NCBI RefSeq assembly: GCF_051020955.1
Contig: NC_135021.1
Location: 11,575,962 to 11,639,961 of the forward strand
Source: Megalopta genalis
Taxonomy: Eukaryota; Arthropoda; Insecta; Hymenoptera; Halictidae
Direction of reading: 5' to 3'
Length of the DNA: 64,000 nt
In this document: piece by piece, positions 26,351 through 36,599 of the stretch
Layout of the letters: the number at the start of each line of letters is the position of its first letter
How positions within the stretch are numbered: the stretch's first letter is position 1
Notes under the pieces: generated by a model
The model's input: only the letters and a program-made list of their open reading frames with translations
What the model was told of the DNA's origin: nothing
Databases searched by the model: none
Program-made: the position numbers and the translations under genes

Positions 26351-26766
26351 GCACAAATTTTCAAAAATTAATAGTGAGACACAGTCGACACTCAGCTATT
26401 TCTGTAACTTCAATGTGAATGAGTGACGACGGCTGATACGACATTTGAATTTTAAACTCAAGTATTATTACATTCATAGAATTAGATTATCTTACCACAG
26501 TCAATATTGTCGAGGATTGGAATATATTTACTTGTATTGTTGAGCGTTTGCTTTGGAAAATATCGTTCAAGTTGCAGACAATTAAATTTTTAAAGACGTT
26601 TTACATAGTTTGTTTTCTACATGATAGTTCACATCACGTAAGTATTGTTACGTTTTGTTTATGATATGTTAACTCGCGAACAAATCTCAAGGACCTGAAA
26701 TCTTTTACACGAAATATCATTTGAATGATTCTTTTATTCGCAATATGGCGCCATTTTATTTTTGGT

Positions 26767-26808
26767 AATAAATCATTTTATCTGTAAGATTTTATCAAAA
26801 ACAATAAA
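26767..26808 (+). promoter_or_regulatory. Candidate polyadenylation signals of TTC5
   Basis: AATAAA hexamers occur at 26767-26772 and 26803-26808, about 420-460 bp after the TTC5 stop. They are the first canonical hexamers I noticed downstream. Actual cleavage is not shown by the sequence. Confidence 0.4.
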
Positions 26809-26829
26809 GTAAGGTTCTCAGGTCCCATC

Positions 26830-27600
26830 TTTTAAGTGTCGATTATATTATAATTTATACAAAGTACAGTTGAATTATACATATAAAAATACTGATTTCA
26901 CGATAGACTTTCGTGCACTTTTCAATCACGAAATAACGTTCTCTTCAATGCTATCAGTATAAAACATCTTATCAAATTTATTTTGTGCTCTCACTACTTT
27001 TATCGAAGCTAGTTTGTTGTACGAGGGGAGACGAGAAAAACGTTCAACGTAGTCTAACACATGACATTTCATTTTCAATTAAACTAACTTAACCGTATAA
27101 GTTTCATTCATCAGTCATCTCATCGTGCCAATCAAATCAATTTCGACTATGTAAGGGAATTACACGCTAACATTCCCTTTACTCGTACTCAGTATTTTGA
27201 ATGATTTGTTTAAATTCTACTAGAAACGTCCATGACTTCGTAAATCTCAAATCACGTTCCGCGTACATATTTACTTTCACATGAATTGGTTCGTCGACCA
27301 AACTTCACCTAACTCGAGAAGAATAGTCAAACTCAACACAAAAAAGAGAAAAAGATCGCGAGGTCTTGTTTCTTTGTCTATCGTATTACCCTCCGGGATA
27401 ACCGAATGAAAGCGAAACAAATATGTACTCTCTAGAACATAACAGTAACTTCAAGAAACAAGACGTCGCTTATTTTTCAGTCAAGACACTTTTGCGAAAA
27501 ATGCTTGTGATATATTTAAAACGTTTGTATAAAAATGTTTTCTATTATCGATTATAATAATAAATACTTATTTATAACAACACGACAGTTGGGCCGTTTC
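26830..27600. other. Space between the convergent TTC5 and tsl 3' ends
   Basis: AT-rich, no gene or repeat seen. Both 3' UTRs presumably end in or near it. Confidence 0.5.
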
Positions 27601-27871
27601 TCTCCTACATCCTAGTATCCGTTCGACGGAAAACGATAGTGAACTTTCGAAGTGGATCTCGATTCCCGACGATCCGGAGCTGTGATCATCATCGAGCTGC
27701 AGATGACCGGTACTCACTGGAAGTCATTGACACGTCCTTCACCGTTTGCTCCGTATCGCAAACACGTGGACGCGTAGTGCTTCCGTGCGCGGATCAAATC
27801 ACGCGAGTGGAACGAAGCCGCCACCGACTGTTTCCTCTCGTATCGTTTCTTCCCACGTTAGGTACAGGTCC

Positions 27872-30800
27872 TCACATATTCACTTCCCATAACTTAAAGT
27901 AATTGTCGATCACCTCGAGGAACCATTCGCGGCGCTGTGTGTCGTTGAAGATCGGAGCAAGCGTTCGCAGCTGCAGCTGCAACAGTGCCTCGTTGCCCAG
28001 AAGCTCGTCGAGCTGCTTCAACAGCATCGCGTCTCCGTGCAGTTTCAGTAAGCTGGCGTGTGAAAATATGTAATATTGATTACGGAGCCGTTCCACCGCC
28101 CATGCTTCAACTGTGCGGTTTCCACTCGCCGCTTGGATCACGCCGATGTGCTCGGCGTACCACGGCGAGAAGTAATTACTTAACTCGAGATTCGAGAAGT
28201 TCGCTACCCCACGTGTCTTCAAACGCTCCTTTATGCGCAGATAGGCTTGCGGGGTGTAGACGAATACCTGGAACATCAATTTTATTTATTATTCATTATC
28301 TGTAGGAAAGACAGAGGAGCGTATCTAAGGAGAAATGGCTCGAGCTATGCAGGGGTAGACGAGACGACCCCCCGGGACGCGGCCGGCCACCGCCATTCCT
28401 GGTGGCCGGCCAGGCGAGGGGGAGCCGCGGTTGTGTTCGTTAAGAGTTCCCGTGGCTCCCGCAGTAATCGCCAGCGCCCTTGGCCGCCGTGGGGGTTTTA
28501 GCGGGTCAAACCTCGCACTACCCCCGTCCCGCCCCCCCGGGCGGGGCGGGGGTGTCTGGCCAGCAGATTTTCCGCACGGAAAAAAAAATAAAAAAAAAAG
28601 GGTAGAGGAGACGAGAAGGGAAGGAAACGATATAGTGGATAAATTAAGAATGAGTGCGTTAAGATAATCTCGTAAAATAAAATCACATTTCTAGCCATCA
28701 GACTGAATAAATACATGAATAAATAATAACATTATTATTTGCAGTCTCTAGCACCACGCCAATTTTGAAATGTTGGGAAAGAGCATTTTATAAACAATAA
28801 AAATTAAATACAGAAATAGACATAGGAATGCAGACATTTTTTAGATGTATCACTTTTTTGTGTCGTCATTAAACTAGAATTTTATGTATTTATATGTAGC
28901 GACCATCAGCACATGGCACCATGGACGATGGCCGTACAAATTCCCAACGAAAGATTTATAACACTAGCAAATAGCGAAAGCTATTTTTGAGAAAACCGTC
29001 CCAACGCGTACTCACAGTACTAACGAGAAAGCATGTTTCCGGTACTTTAGTAACTTTCGTTCTCGGTCTCAATAGCTAATGCTGGTATCATAAATCCCGA
29101 GATTTCCGAAGGGCCCGCGGACCGAGGCCCAACGGCCCACAGCTGGCTCGCAGCGGACCCGCGACCGGCCGCATCACGCGTCGAACAGGCCCGGAGGAAG
29201 TTCTGTTACAGCGCTAATAAATTTGCAGTCACGCAAAAGTCGTAAAAAAAGGACGCGACCCGATTGGTCAGCACGCTGCACAGCACTGACCAATTAGGAA
29301 AATTCGAGACGAACAGCCTCGGTATAAAAGCGAGAGAAAAATAAGATGTAGACACTCTTGCTGACGACTTAGCTGATAAATAAGAAGTTGATAAATAATC
29401 AAGGGTGATATAAAAAAACAGCAAAAATGCTATAAGAATTTAAGATAACTTAAAGTATTTAAATTCTGTTTCCGTGATTGTTACAGAAAGCTTTCATTTT
29501 GCATAAATATCATCACTTTTACAGAACGAAGCCATTTTGACATGATTTATTGTGTACACGCTTCTGTGAATAGATTCATTTTTCTTCAACACAATAGTTG
29601 CTTTAAATACTTGTACCGTGTTTGAGTCATTAGGACATCGTAAATTTCTCATTACAATTTCAAATCGATTGTAGATTAGCACATTGATTGCTATATCTAG
29701 ATTTGAAAATAAATCTGTACGCTTGTCATTTCCATGTCATTCAAGTTTCTTCGATTCTGTAGAATTTTTATCGTTACCTTTTAACAATCAACTTGCTAAT
29801 AAGTTAATATTGTTATTTCTTTACTTCGAATACAGTCATCGAAGAACCGATGATGAATACAATGTAAAAATTCATAATCGTTGTAAACTCATTTTTGTCA
29901 CGTACTTGCGACTTCGTGCTGCAGTCTAATGCAAAAAAAGCATTCAAAGTACTAACTATAATATAAGTATCCATTAGCACCAAGTATTGCGAATAGTCTT
30001 AGAACGACTTGCTCGAGGATATGCTGAAGCAATAAATTTCAAGTACCTATCAATCTCGTCTCTTTCATAAGACGTTTAAGGATATAAAGTGATCATTATC
30101 ACGTGCAGGAATAAATAACTACGCTGGCTTTGAGAGAAGATCCGCGTCGAATACAAGAAAATTATCGTAAAATCCAACATTTCCACAATATCTGTCCCTG
30201 TTGACAAGGACATATATAATTAAGAAAATATCGGGCTCTTAAGCTACACCGTCGTGAATTTCAATTAGGTAACTTATGTAACCCTCGCCGAACTCGAGTG
30301 CGATGATGCAAAGTATTGCAGACGCTATAAACCGAGCGCAACACCTATCGGGATCGTTTGGCGATGGAAGATAAACACTTCGATTCACAATTCGCATTTC
30401 ATTTAAATCATGTTGCGCAATGTTTTGTGCAATCACGTCGACGCTCTTTCCAAACGACGGCGAGCAAAAATTAAACATTCTGACTAAATTAGTGTTCAAA
30501 CTTTGTAGAGAACTAATTTAGTTCGTATATACAGCTTAGTCCGTGTAATTGTTAAATATTATGGTTTTAGAAATTGAAAATTATGAGAGAGTCGTGCTTA
30601 AGGCTTACCGATTGCAAAACAATACGTAAGACATTCGCAATGGTATGTGTTTGGAAACAAGAGACCCGAGACACACGTTGATATATAACCCCTTGCCTTA
30701 CAATTCAATTCCAAGGTTCTTTATTCAATCTCTGTATTATTCTTTATTCGTTTCAAAGGTATATGGAGAGTTTCTGTAAAAAACATTTGGGATCCAAAAA

Positions 30801-32705
30801 TGTATGACGTCAGCAAAACGTCAAGTTTGAATTCGAAACCTATGACATCTCCAAGATATTATTTGACGACCACCGAGTTAAAATAGCCAATCGTTTGTAA
30901 AATAGTAGTTCTGGACTCTCAAATGTAAATAAAATTAGAGAAACAAAGATATAAATTATGTACATTCTATTTCCATAGAGCAAGATTAATAAAAAGAAAT
31001 CCGAAAATTAAAATTGCAAGCACTCGTTTCTTGCAAAGCCATAACATGTTATTAAATCTCCTCTTTATACGTTTATTAATATTTTCAATTAATACTTTTG
31101 AAGATCATATTCACCTGTTTACATTCAAAATTAACTCTTTTGCAGGTCTATTTATCTTTTCATAGATCAAATTCATCCTTCTGCAAATAAAATTCATTTC
31201 AACAGTTATCTGTGAAACTTACATTCAATTATTTTAATTTAATATGCATTTTGTCACAAACAATTTTATTACAAATAAGTGAATTTGATTTGCAATAAGT
31301 TGAATGGAACCTGTAAAAGGAGTAATTTAAAGTACAAAACAGTGAATATGATCTACAAGAGAATTAAATTAGGATGCGAAACCTGTATTATCCGAACATT
31401 CTCATGTCATTCTGTTTAACCTTTTGACTGCTAAAGATGCATACACAGGGTGGCCCACAAAGTACTGATAATAAAAATCAATATTTCGGAAACATAAAGA
31501 GATAAATTTACTGTTATTTATATTTAATATTACAAAATATTTAATACTATAAATTAACAATATAGTGTTTATCATCATTTGGCACTGCGACCCACTCTGT
31601 ATACATTCACGGATTTCAATCAATGAATACGAAAGACGTATATGTACACCCTCGGATTCTATCAATATATACGGAAGAAGTAAATATGTATACGTTCTCT
31701 AAATTTTTAAGCAATTTTAATTAAATTTAATTGCGCTTTTGTTATGCGCAACAGTCAGCCACAGCGACTTACTTGAAAACATCACATGTATATACACATG
31801 TATATTGACATATTGAGAGATCCATGCGAGATCGTGTCACAACCAAAGGGTTATCTCGGACAATCAAAGTTCCGCTACATCCAAAATTTCCCATTCCAAC
31901 AATTCATGTAACCCCCGCCCGTTGAATTTGAAACGAACTGTAACGAACCCACAGACTCGCGCGAGCGTTTCCCGAGCGCTAGTAAGAAAACCCAAAGGAC
32001 TCGAACATGCTCGATCCGATCCGGTGCGAATGCATTACCAGATGGCAATGATCGGATACCCGGCCTCACCTGGTACAAAGAATTGCCCGTCACGAAGGAA
32101 GCGATGTAGTGCGAGCCGAAGTTTTTGATGAATCGGACAACGCTGGCGGTGTCGCCGACCGTGACGTTCTTCGTTTCCCTGTAGACGGCCTCGTCGAGGA
32201 TCATCGACTCCGCCGTGCCAGCCAGCTTCTGATTCTCCCGGAACCTGGCGACGCGCACCAGCACGTAACAATGCTCGCCGGTGATGAAGGAGGCGTTGAT
32301 GCCCAGATGCCGAGCGATGGCAGCCTTCGACCAGCTGCCGGTGAACGCCCGCCACGGTCTCTCGAGCCTCTCGAACGTGAAGTCCCGGAAGTAGGCCTGC
32401 AGAAGCTGCCGGATGCTGTCGCAGAACTCCATGTGGAAGTCGCCGTCGAAGAACGCGGTCTGCTGGCGTTGCCTGTTCGCCGCCGGGACCGGGTTCGTGA
32501 AAACGTCCAACGTCGGCTCCCGGAATATCCAGGTGTCGGTGTCGTTTCTGGGCAACACTCTCATGCTGATGCTCAGGTAGCCGTATCGGCTGAAGATATT
32601 TACGGCGCCGCCGAGACGAGGCCCCTGCGACCCGTCGCTGACCCGTGTTCCCACCAACAACGCGAGTATCCACGCCAGGACCAAGAATCGCGCTCGCGAC
32701 CACAT
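27872..32705 (-). CDS. tsl: torso-like: secreted MACPF-domain protein, two coding exons
   Basis: Exon 1 is 32705-32070 (212 codons, ends in GGTACCAG before GTGAGG). Exon 2 is 28267-27872 (131 codons plus stop, preceded by TTCCAG). Both borders are phase 0, giving 343 aa, similar to Drosophila Torso-like. The first ~25 residues (RARFLVLAWILALLVGT) are a signal peptide. The MACPF signature FGSHY is at residues 196-200, and N-glycosylation sequons occur (NDT, NAS, NVT). Exon 2 carries the conserved C-terminal part (VYTPQAYLRIKERLK, SNYFSPWYAEHIG) and ends KLWEVNM. In flies the protein is laid down by follicle cells at the egg poles and enables terminal activation of the receptor Torso; roles in growth timing are also known. 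A good acceptor (TTGTTCCAG before 32733) just upstream of the ATG suggests a 5' UTR intron. The frame is intact. Confidence 0.96.
28353..28614 (+). mobile_element. GC-rich retroposon (non-LTR 3' fragment or SINE) with target-site duplication
   Basis: The inserted 232 bp (28368-28599) is far more GC-rich than its surroundings and ends in an A-rich tail (28580-28599). GGGTAGACGAGACGA (28353-28367) precedes it and GGGTAGAGGAGACGA (28600-28614) follows it, a 15 bp duplication with one mismatch. This is the signature of target-primed reverse transcription. GC-hairpin-rich text such as GTTTTAGCGGGTCAAACC near the tail resembles 3' ends of R1-like non-LTR elements, but clade is not provable. There is no coding sequence. 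Confidence 0.85.
28895..29485 (+). mobile_element. Probable solo LTR carrying a CCAAT/TATA promoter
   Basis: It begins TGTAGCGACC and could end at GTGATTGTTACA (29485), giving TG...CA termini, but no matching target duplication is seen, so the right end is uncertain (it may be as early as 29401). Inside, two CCAAT boxes in inverted orientation (GATTGGTCAG at about 29259, CTGACCAAT at about 29287) precede a TATA box (GGTATAAAAG, about 29321-29330). The upstream part is GC-rich and unlike the rest of the intron. No partner LTR or retroviral-type coding sequence is present nearby. It could instead be a promoter of an unknown transcript. Confidence 0.5.
29258..29332 (+). promoter_or_regulatory. 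Core promoter: inverted CCAAT pair plus TATA box
   Basis: ATTGGTCAG and CTGACCAAT form a hairpin-capable inverted pair, followed about 25 bp later by TATAAAAG at 29323-29330. The orientation is opposite to tsl, so any transcript would run antisense through the tsl intron. Confidence 0.55.
31420..31850. mobile_element. Probable TTAA-type element, 431 bp, degraded
   Basis: The left end is TTAA then CCTTTTGACTGC. The right end is AACCAAAGGG then TTAT, a one-base departure from TTAA. The ends resemble the CCCTTTGCAGTC termini of the clean 47152-47393 element. Interior ATGCATACAC/GTATATGTACAC words may be subterminal repeats. There is no coding capacity. Confidence 0.5.
31444..31599. mobile_element. 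Small TA-flanked MITE nested in the 31.4 kb element
   Basis: The left end (after TA) CACAGGGTGGCCCACAAAG and the right end GCGACCCACTCTG (before TA) are imperfect inverted repeats of a CAGxGTGGxxC type. The interior is AT-rich. Mismatches in the ends keep this tentative. Confidence 0.4.
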
Positions 32706-33140
32706 CTCTCGCGGCTGCCTGTGGCGGTACCACCTGGAACAAGAAAGAGCTTGCTTTCAAACTGGTATAGGATGTTTTCACGCAATCTGTTAACCGTGAC
32801 CACCTCCCGGACCCGTTGATCCACGGTGTCCCGCGGCCTTACGTGCCTCGCCGATAATCTAACTTGCTCCTCCAACGGCTATCGCGCGAACGTTAAGCTG
32901 CTATAAATCTTAAAGTTGCTTGATCGAGCGTACAGTGTTGGGAACAGTGTTGATTGTAGATAGAGTTCCTTGAAATAAATCTCTTGTGGCTGGCTAAAAG
33001 ACGTATCGAGGCGTTGATGTATTGAGACACGATCGGTTCCTTATTATTATTACGAGTAGAAGGCGGATTTTATGCATTTGCGAGGATAATTATTGAAGGA
33101 TTTAGAATTACTGTCGTATTAGATTCACCTTGTTACAATT
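32706..33140 (-). promoter_or_regulatory. tsl 5' region: likely 5' UTR splice acceptor and upstream DNA
   Basis: On the - strand TTTCTTGTTCCAG ends at 32734, directly before GTGGTACC and 28 bp above the tsl ATG. This is a strong acceptor implying a non-coding upstream exon. The CpG-richer stretch 32790-32890 could be that exon or promoter. No clear TATA box was placed. Confidence 0.4.
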
Positions 33141-33145
33141 ATTAA

Positions 33146-33598
33146 CACATTGCGGACGGCTCACGAGATATCTCGTTTTTAGCAAATTGAACGTTGCGGA
33201 CGGGTCACGAGATATCTCGTTTTCATGTTTTTTTTATTTAATCGGCAACAAGCCGCAAATATTTCTGTTACGTAACCATGGTAACGAAGCCTCCCGCATT
33301 CCTAAGTAATTTTAGCGAAACAAATGAATCATTCCAAGCATGTAGAAATGATCAGTCATTATAGCCACTCTAAATCAATATTCAAATTTGTATAATAATT
33401 AATAGTTAAAATGTAAAAAATCTTATATAATAAACAGATATATAAACTATGTATATATAGTATTATTTAAGAATACTAAATGCAAATTAGAAATGTGCGT
33501 ATCCGCTTCCTGTTACTTGCCAAGCATGTTTTTGGAGCGTTCGAAAATGTGCGGTCTTTGAGGGCGTGTTGAACGCGCAGAGCCCCGTCCGCAATGTG
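33146..33598. mobile_element. TTAA-flanked MITE, 453 bp (CACATTGCGGACGG termini)
   Basis: CACATTGCGGACGG at the left is matched by CCGTCCGCAATGTG at the right, with TTAA directly outside both ends (33142-33145 and 33599-33602). The left terminus is followed by CTCACGAGATATCTCGTTTT, and this GCGGACGG..ACGAGATATCTCGT block is then repeated in tandem about 40 bp on. It is non-coding and piggyBac-type by its target site. Confidence 0.9.
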
Positions 33599-33613
33599 TT
33601 AAGAAAAGAAATA

Positions 33614-33645
33614 GGCGTGTGTGTTTGTGTGTGCGTGTGTGTGTA
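33614..33645. repeat. (TG)n microsatellite
   Basis: Imperfect GTGTGT run of about 30 bp directly beside the TTAA element. A diverged dispersed-module copy (GTAGCTTCTGTAACTTGC, later TCTGTAGTCTGATAACAAG) follows to about 33710. Confidence 0.85.
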
Positions 33646-34199
33646 GCTTCTGTAACTTGCTATTAATAAAGACAATTTTCAGTTCGCTAAGAAATCTGTA
33701 GTCTGATAACAAGCTATAATGATTACATAAATGTAGAAATTAAAAAATATCTCAATTTTTGAAATTAAAATAAATTAAACAACTTCTATTACGCAGCTTC
33801 GCAGATACAATAAAACGATGACATTTTCGTTGCAACTCTTTTTTAACATCGATTCAGATATTTCATGGAAATATTGAAACCTTTTCAAGAGCTGTTTTCA
33901 TCGTTTTACACTCATCGTTTAAAAAAAAAAACGGTTGTATGAATAGATATAACTTACTTAATTTTTGCAAAATTTCTTAACGTTTCGATTTTACAAGCGT
34001 ACCTTGTAAATAGGAATGTTATTTTAGGTGAGAGTAAGCAAAGGTAAAAGGTCAAGCAACCGAAGGGGCAGAATCAATAGGAGCTTCTCTTTCATTTACG
34101 AATAGTTTCGCAGCCACGAAGAGAACCTTACGACAAGATGTTAATAATAAAGACAATACTGTCCAAGAATTACCCCTCTTTAACACATATCTACCGAAG

Positions 34200-35460
34200 A
34201 TGAAATGCACAACACTCTCCTTGGAATCCTGATTATTGGTTGCGAACCATCACTCCGATAACGACAGTCACACCCGGCTAATCAGTGGTGAAATGATCAT
34301 TACCGAGAGAGAAGCATATCCGCCGCGTGGCTATCCCAACGAGACACCTTCCACGATATCAGATGACCGAAGACGGTTCTTTCGTAAAGGGAGATGCGTT
34401 CTCCGCTCCGAGTTCACAGTGTCTGTCGGCGCCTGGCGATTGCACGCGTGCATACGCGATGCAACTCGCTGCCGGTAGATAGCCCCGAGTAATCTCGTTT
34501 TGTAGGTCTAGGTGGTACGTTCTCGAGGCACTTGCACGAGGCAGCATGCGACCTTCATCCCCACCTGATCGCCTGACGGACGAACACCTTGGTCTATCAA
34601 CGTTCTCCCTGGTCACCCCTCGGAGAAAGGATTCGCACGGAGTAAGACGAAGTCCCGGCCGATAGAGGACCTTCAGCAGTCCCCTTGGTCCCGAAATCCC
34701 GGGTGCTCGGAAGAAGTTGCTAATGTTGTTCGACCCTTTCCCAAGGCAGCGGTCTGCACGATACGTTCGATCGCGTGCAGGCGAGTCCGTACATCTTGAT
34801 AAACGTCCGGGTGACGCGATTGATTGCTATGCACGTCGACTGCGATTTATGTGCCAGTCAGTGTTAACGGTATTGCTTGAAGTGGACTGTGTCCATCCGG
34901 TCGCGGTGTTCATTCAGACGCGTGTGTCCAAAAGCGCATATAACTTCGCCTATTTCCGTATCACCTTTCGCGCGAGTCATGCGATGCAGATCGGATAATT
35001 TTTTTGTCCGAGTCCATTAATATCCCATTAGAATAGTCGAGGGTGAGCTATTTAAGTTCCTCGCGGTCTCTTTTCCCGCGGAGACGCGTTCCAAGATCAA
35101 GGTTCCGGAGCAACCATCGCTGAACGACGCCGCTAACGCGTGCACCGCGCAACCATACGAAGGTTGCCCCGGGCCCTTGGACATCTTCCAGCCTGGCAAT
35201 CGTCCTGGCGTCGCAATTGTTTCACATCGTTGCGCCGCTGCTGCGGGTACACCGCCGCTCGGCGATTACTTGTTGAGCATGGTTTTTCTGTCTCGGAGAC
35301 CCCCGAGAATTACACGGCTGCCTCGGTCAGTGGTTTCGCTGGATAGGTTTGCGGTAATCGTTGCCACTTCCCGCACTGGAGTCCGTGATCCGAATATCGT
35401 CGCGAAACATTGTCTATTTGCACCTCGTTTTGCGAGGCCTTTACCGATTTAGCAACCGAT
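34200..35460. other. CpG-rich region upstream of tsl with unassigned open frames
   Basis: High CpG density over 1.2 kb. The + strand has an uninterrupted frame 35021-35452 (about 143 codons, no ATG near its start) following CATTAG. Its peptide includes KFLAVSFPAETRSKIKVPEQ and YEGCPGPLDIFQPGNRPG, which I cannot match to a family. The opposite strand is also open in part. It could be a real exon, a tsl promoter region, or chance. Confidence 0.3.
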
Positions 35461-35485
35461 GACGGTATTATATACTATCCCACTT

Positions 35486-35545
35486 GTACTTATAATAGTA
35501 TACTGCGGATCTTTTTGTGCAAGATGAAAATGTTGTGCATCAATT
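35486..35545 (-). repeat. Dispersed module, inverted copy
   Basis: ACTGCGGATCTTTTTGTGCA, then AGATGAAAATGTTGTGCATC, is the reverse-oriented module (GATGCA..AxTTTTxATxTTGCAxAAA..ATCCGCAGT) with extra substitutions. Confidence 0.45.
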
Positions 35546-35614
35546 TGTAAGAAACAGTAATTGCGTAAACATTTATTCCCGTCTTGAATCATTTTAATGA
35601 GTTACAAATGATAT

Positions 35615-36593
35615 GGACCGTTTATTTTGAAAGTGGTGTAAGTCCTTTTTTAAAAAAAAAATGAGATATGACGTAATTTATGCTTCATTTAGTGTACACT
35701 TTTTGTTTATAACTAGTTAGTAGTTAATATCTTAAAAATGCCAATGCTTTGTTCAATTTAAAATTGACCGGTAAAAGAAATTGCGTAACCATTGATTATG
35801 AAAGTGGTGTAAATCCAATTTCACAATTGGCTTCACAATTGTTTTATTTGCTATTTATATTGTTTTATTTTCGTGCCAAAAGTTACTATTTTAGATTACT
35901 TATTTTATTTTCCTCGAACAATGGATAATTTCATATTCACATCAGATAGTGATATAGGTAAGAAGAAATAGTAAATCAATGTTATTTTATGACAATTGAA
36001 AATAGTTATTTTATTTTATTTTAAATAAATTTACACGGGGAAATAAGACCCATGAATATAAATAAAAGAATAATCTTAGAATCGGAGGATGAAGATAATT
36101 CTACTATGAAAAATAAAAAAGATTAATGAAGTGTAAAAAGAGAAGAAGAGTTATAGAGATAGAATATTCATCAGATGAGGATATTGTTACTGAGAACTTG
36201 GATTCTGTAAAAGAAAATAAAGGAAAATATACGCAACGAATAAACAAAATTAAGCGAAATGCCGGACAAGAGTACTTTACAGAAAAAGGAAAATTCATTC
36301 CAGCAAAAAAAGAAAGTGATATTTGTTATTTCAAAATTGATATTAAATGATATTTACAATTGACTAATTATGAAAGTGGTGTAAGTCCATTTGCAGCCTG
36401 GAAATTGTATATTATTTTAGTTAAATTCGTCTAAAAGAAATTTATATAATCAAATTACATATTGATAAATTAGTACAAACATTCCCAGACTTTACATAAT
36501 TAACCTATATTTTTTAATTGTCAGATCTGCTAACATTCAATTTTCTCGAAACGAAAGAAAGTGGACTTGCACCACTTTCAAAATAAACGGTCC
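35615..36593 (+). mobile_element. 979 bp DNA transposon with 22 bp inverted ends and ATAT flanks
   Basis: GGACCGTTTATTTTGAAAGT with following GG starts at 35615, and its exact reverse complement ends at 36593. ATAT borders both ends (35611-35614 and 36594-36597), consistent with a 4 bp target duplication, although ATAT is palindromic. The end motif GAAAGTGGTGTAAGTCC recurs inside at 35800 (one change) and 36372, and inverted at 36563-36579, so each end holds two copies. The interior has acidic coding remnants on the + strand. The superfamily is not assignable from what is visible. Confidence 0.85.
35921..36350 (+). pseudogene. Decayed transposon-encoded protein, N-terminal part
   Basis: A start at 35921 reads MDNFIFTSDSDI up to a GTAAGA donor at 35958. 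A second open piece at 36052-36125 includes RIILESEDEDNS and stops. A third in a shifted frame, 36126-36350 (74 codons), includes YSSDEDIVTENLDSVKEN and IKRNAGQEYFTEKGKFIPAK. The acidic-serine start followed by a basic R/K-N-x-G-x-x-Y-x-x-x-x-GK block resembles N-termini of proteins encoded by uncharacterised insect DNA transposons (from memory, not checked). A frameshift separates the last two pieces, and no catalytic domain is present before the element ends. Confidence 0.5.
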
Positions 36594-36599
36594 ATATAA

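Larger units (their letters stand above)
28268..32069 (-). other. Intron of tsl, 3.8 kb, with three separate TE insertions
   Basis: It is bounded by GTGAGG and TTCCAG in the gene's orientation. It contains a GC-rich retroposon (28368-28599), an LTR-like promoter segment (28895 to about 29485) and a TTAA-type element (31420-31850) with another inside it. The remaining DNA is AT-rich with no exon needed by the tsl reading frame. Confidence 0.85.

Noticed and set aside
30239..30499. 86-codon - strand frame inside the tsl intron
   Set aside because: Reads a plausible hydrophobic peptide, but the tsl protein is complete without it and no splice sites support it.
32035..32819. Long open frames overlapping tsl exon 1 in other frames (236-248 codons)
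   Set aside because: They are shadows of the GC-rich tsl exon. Only the tsl frame carries the signal peptide and MACPF signature.
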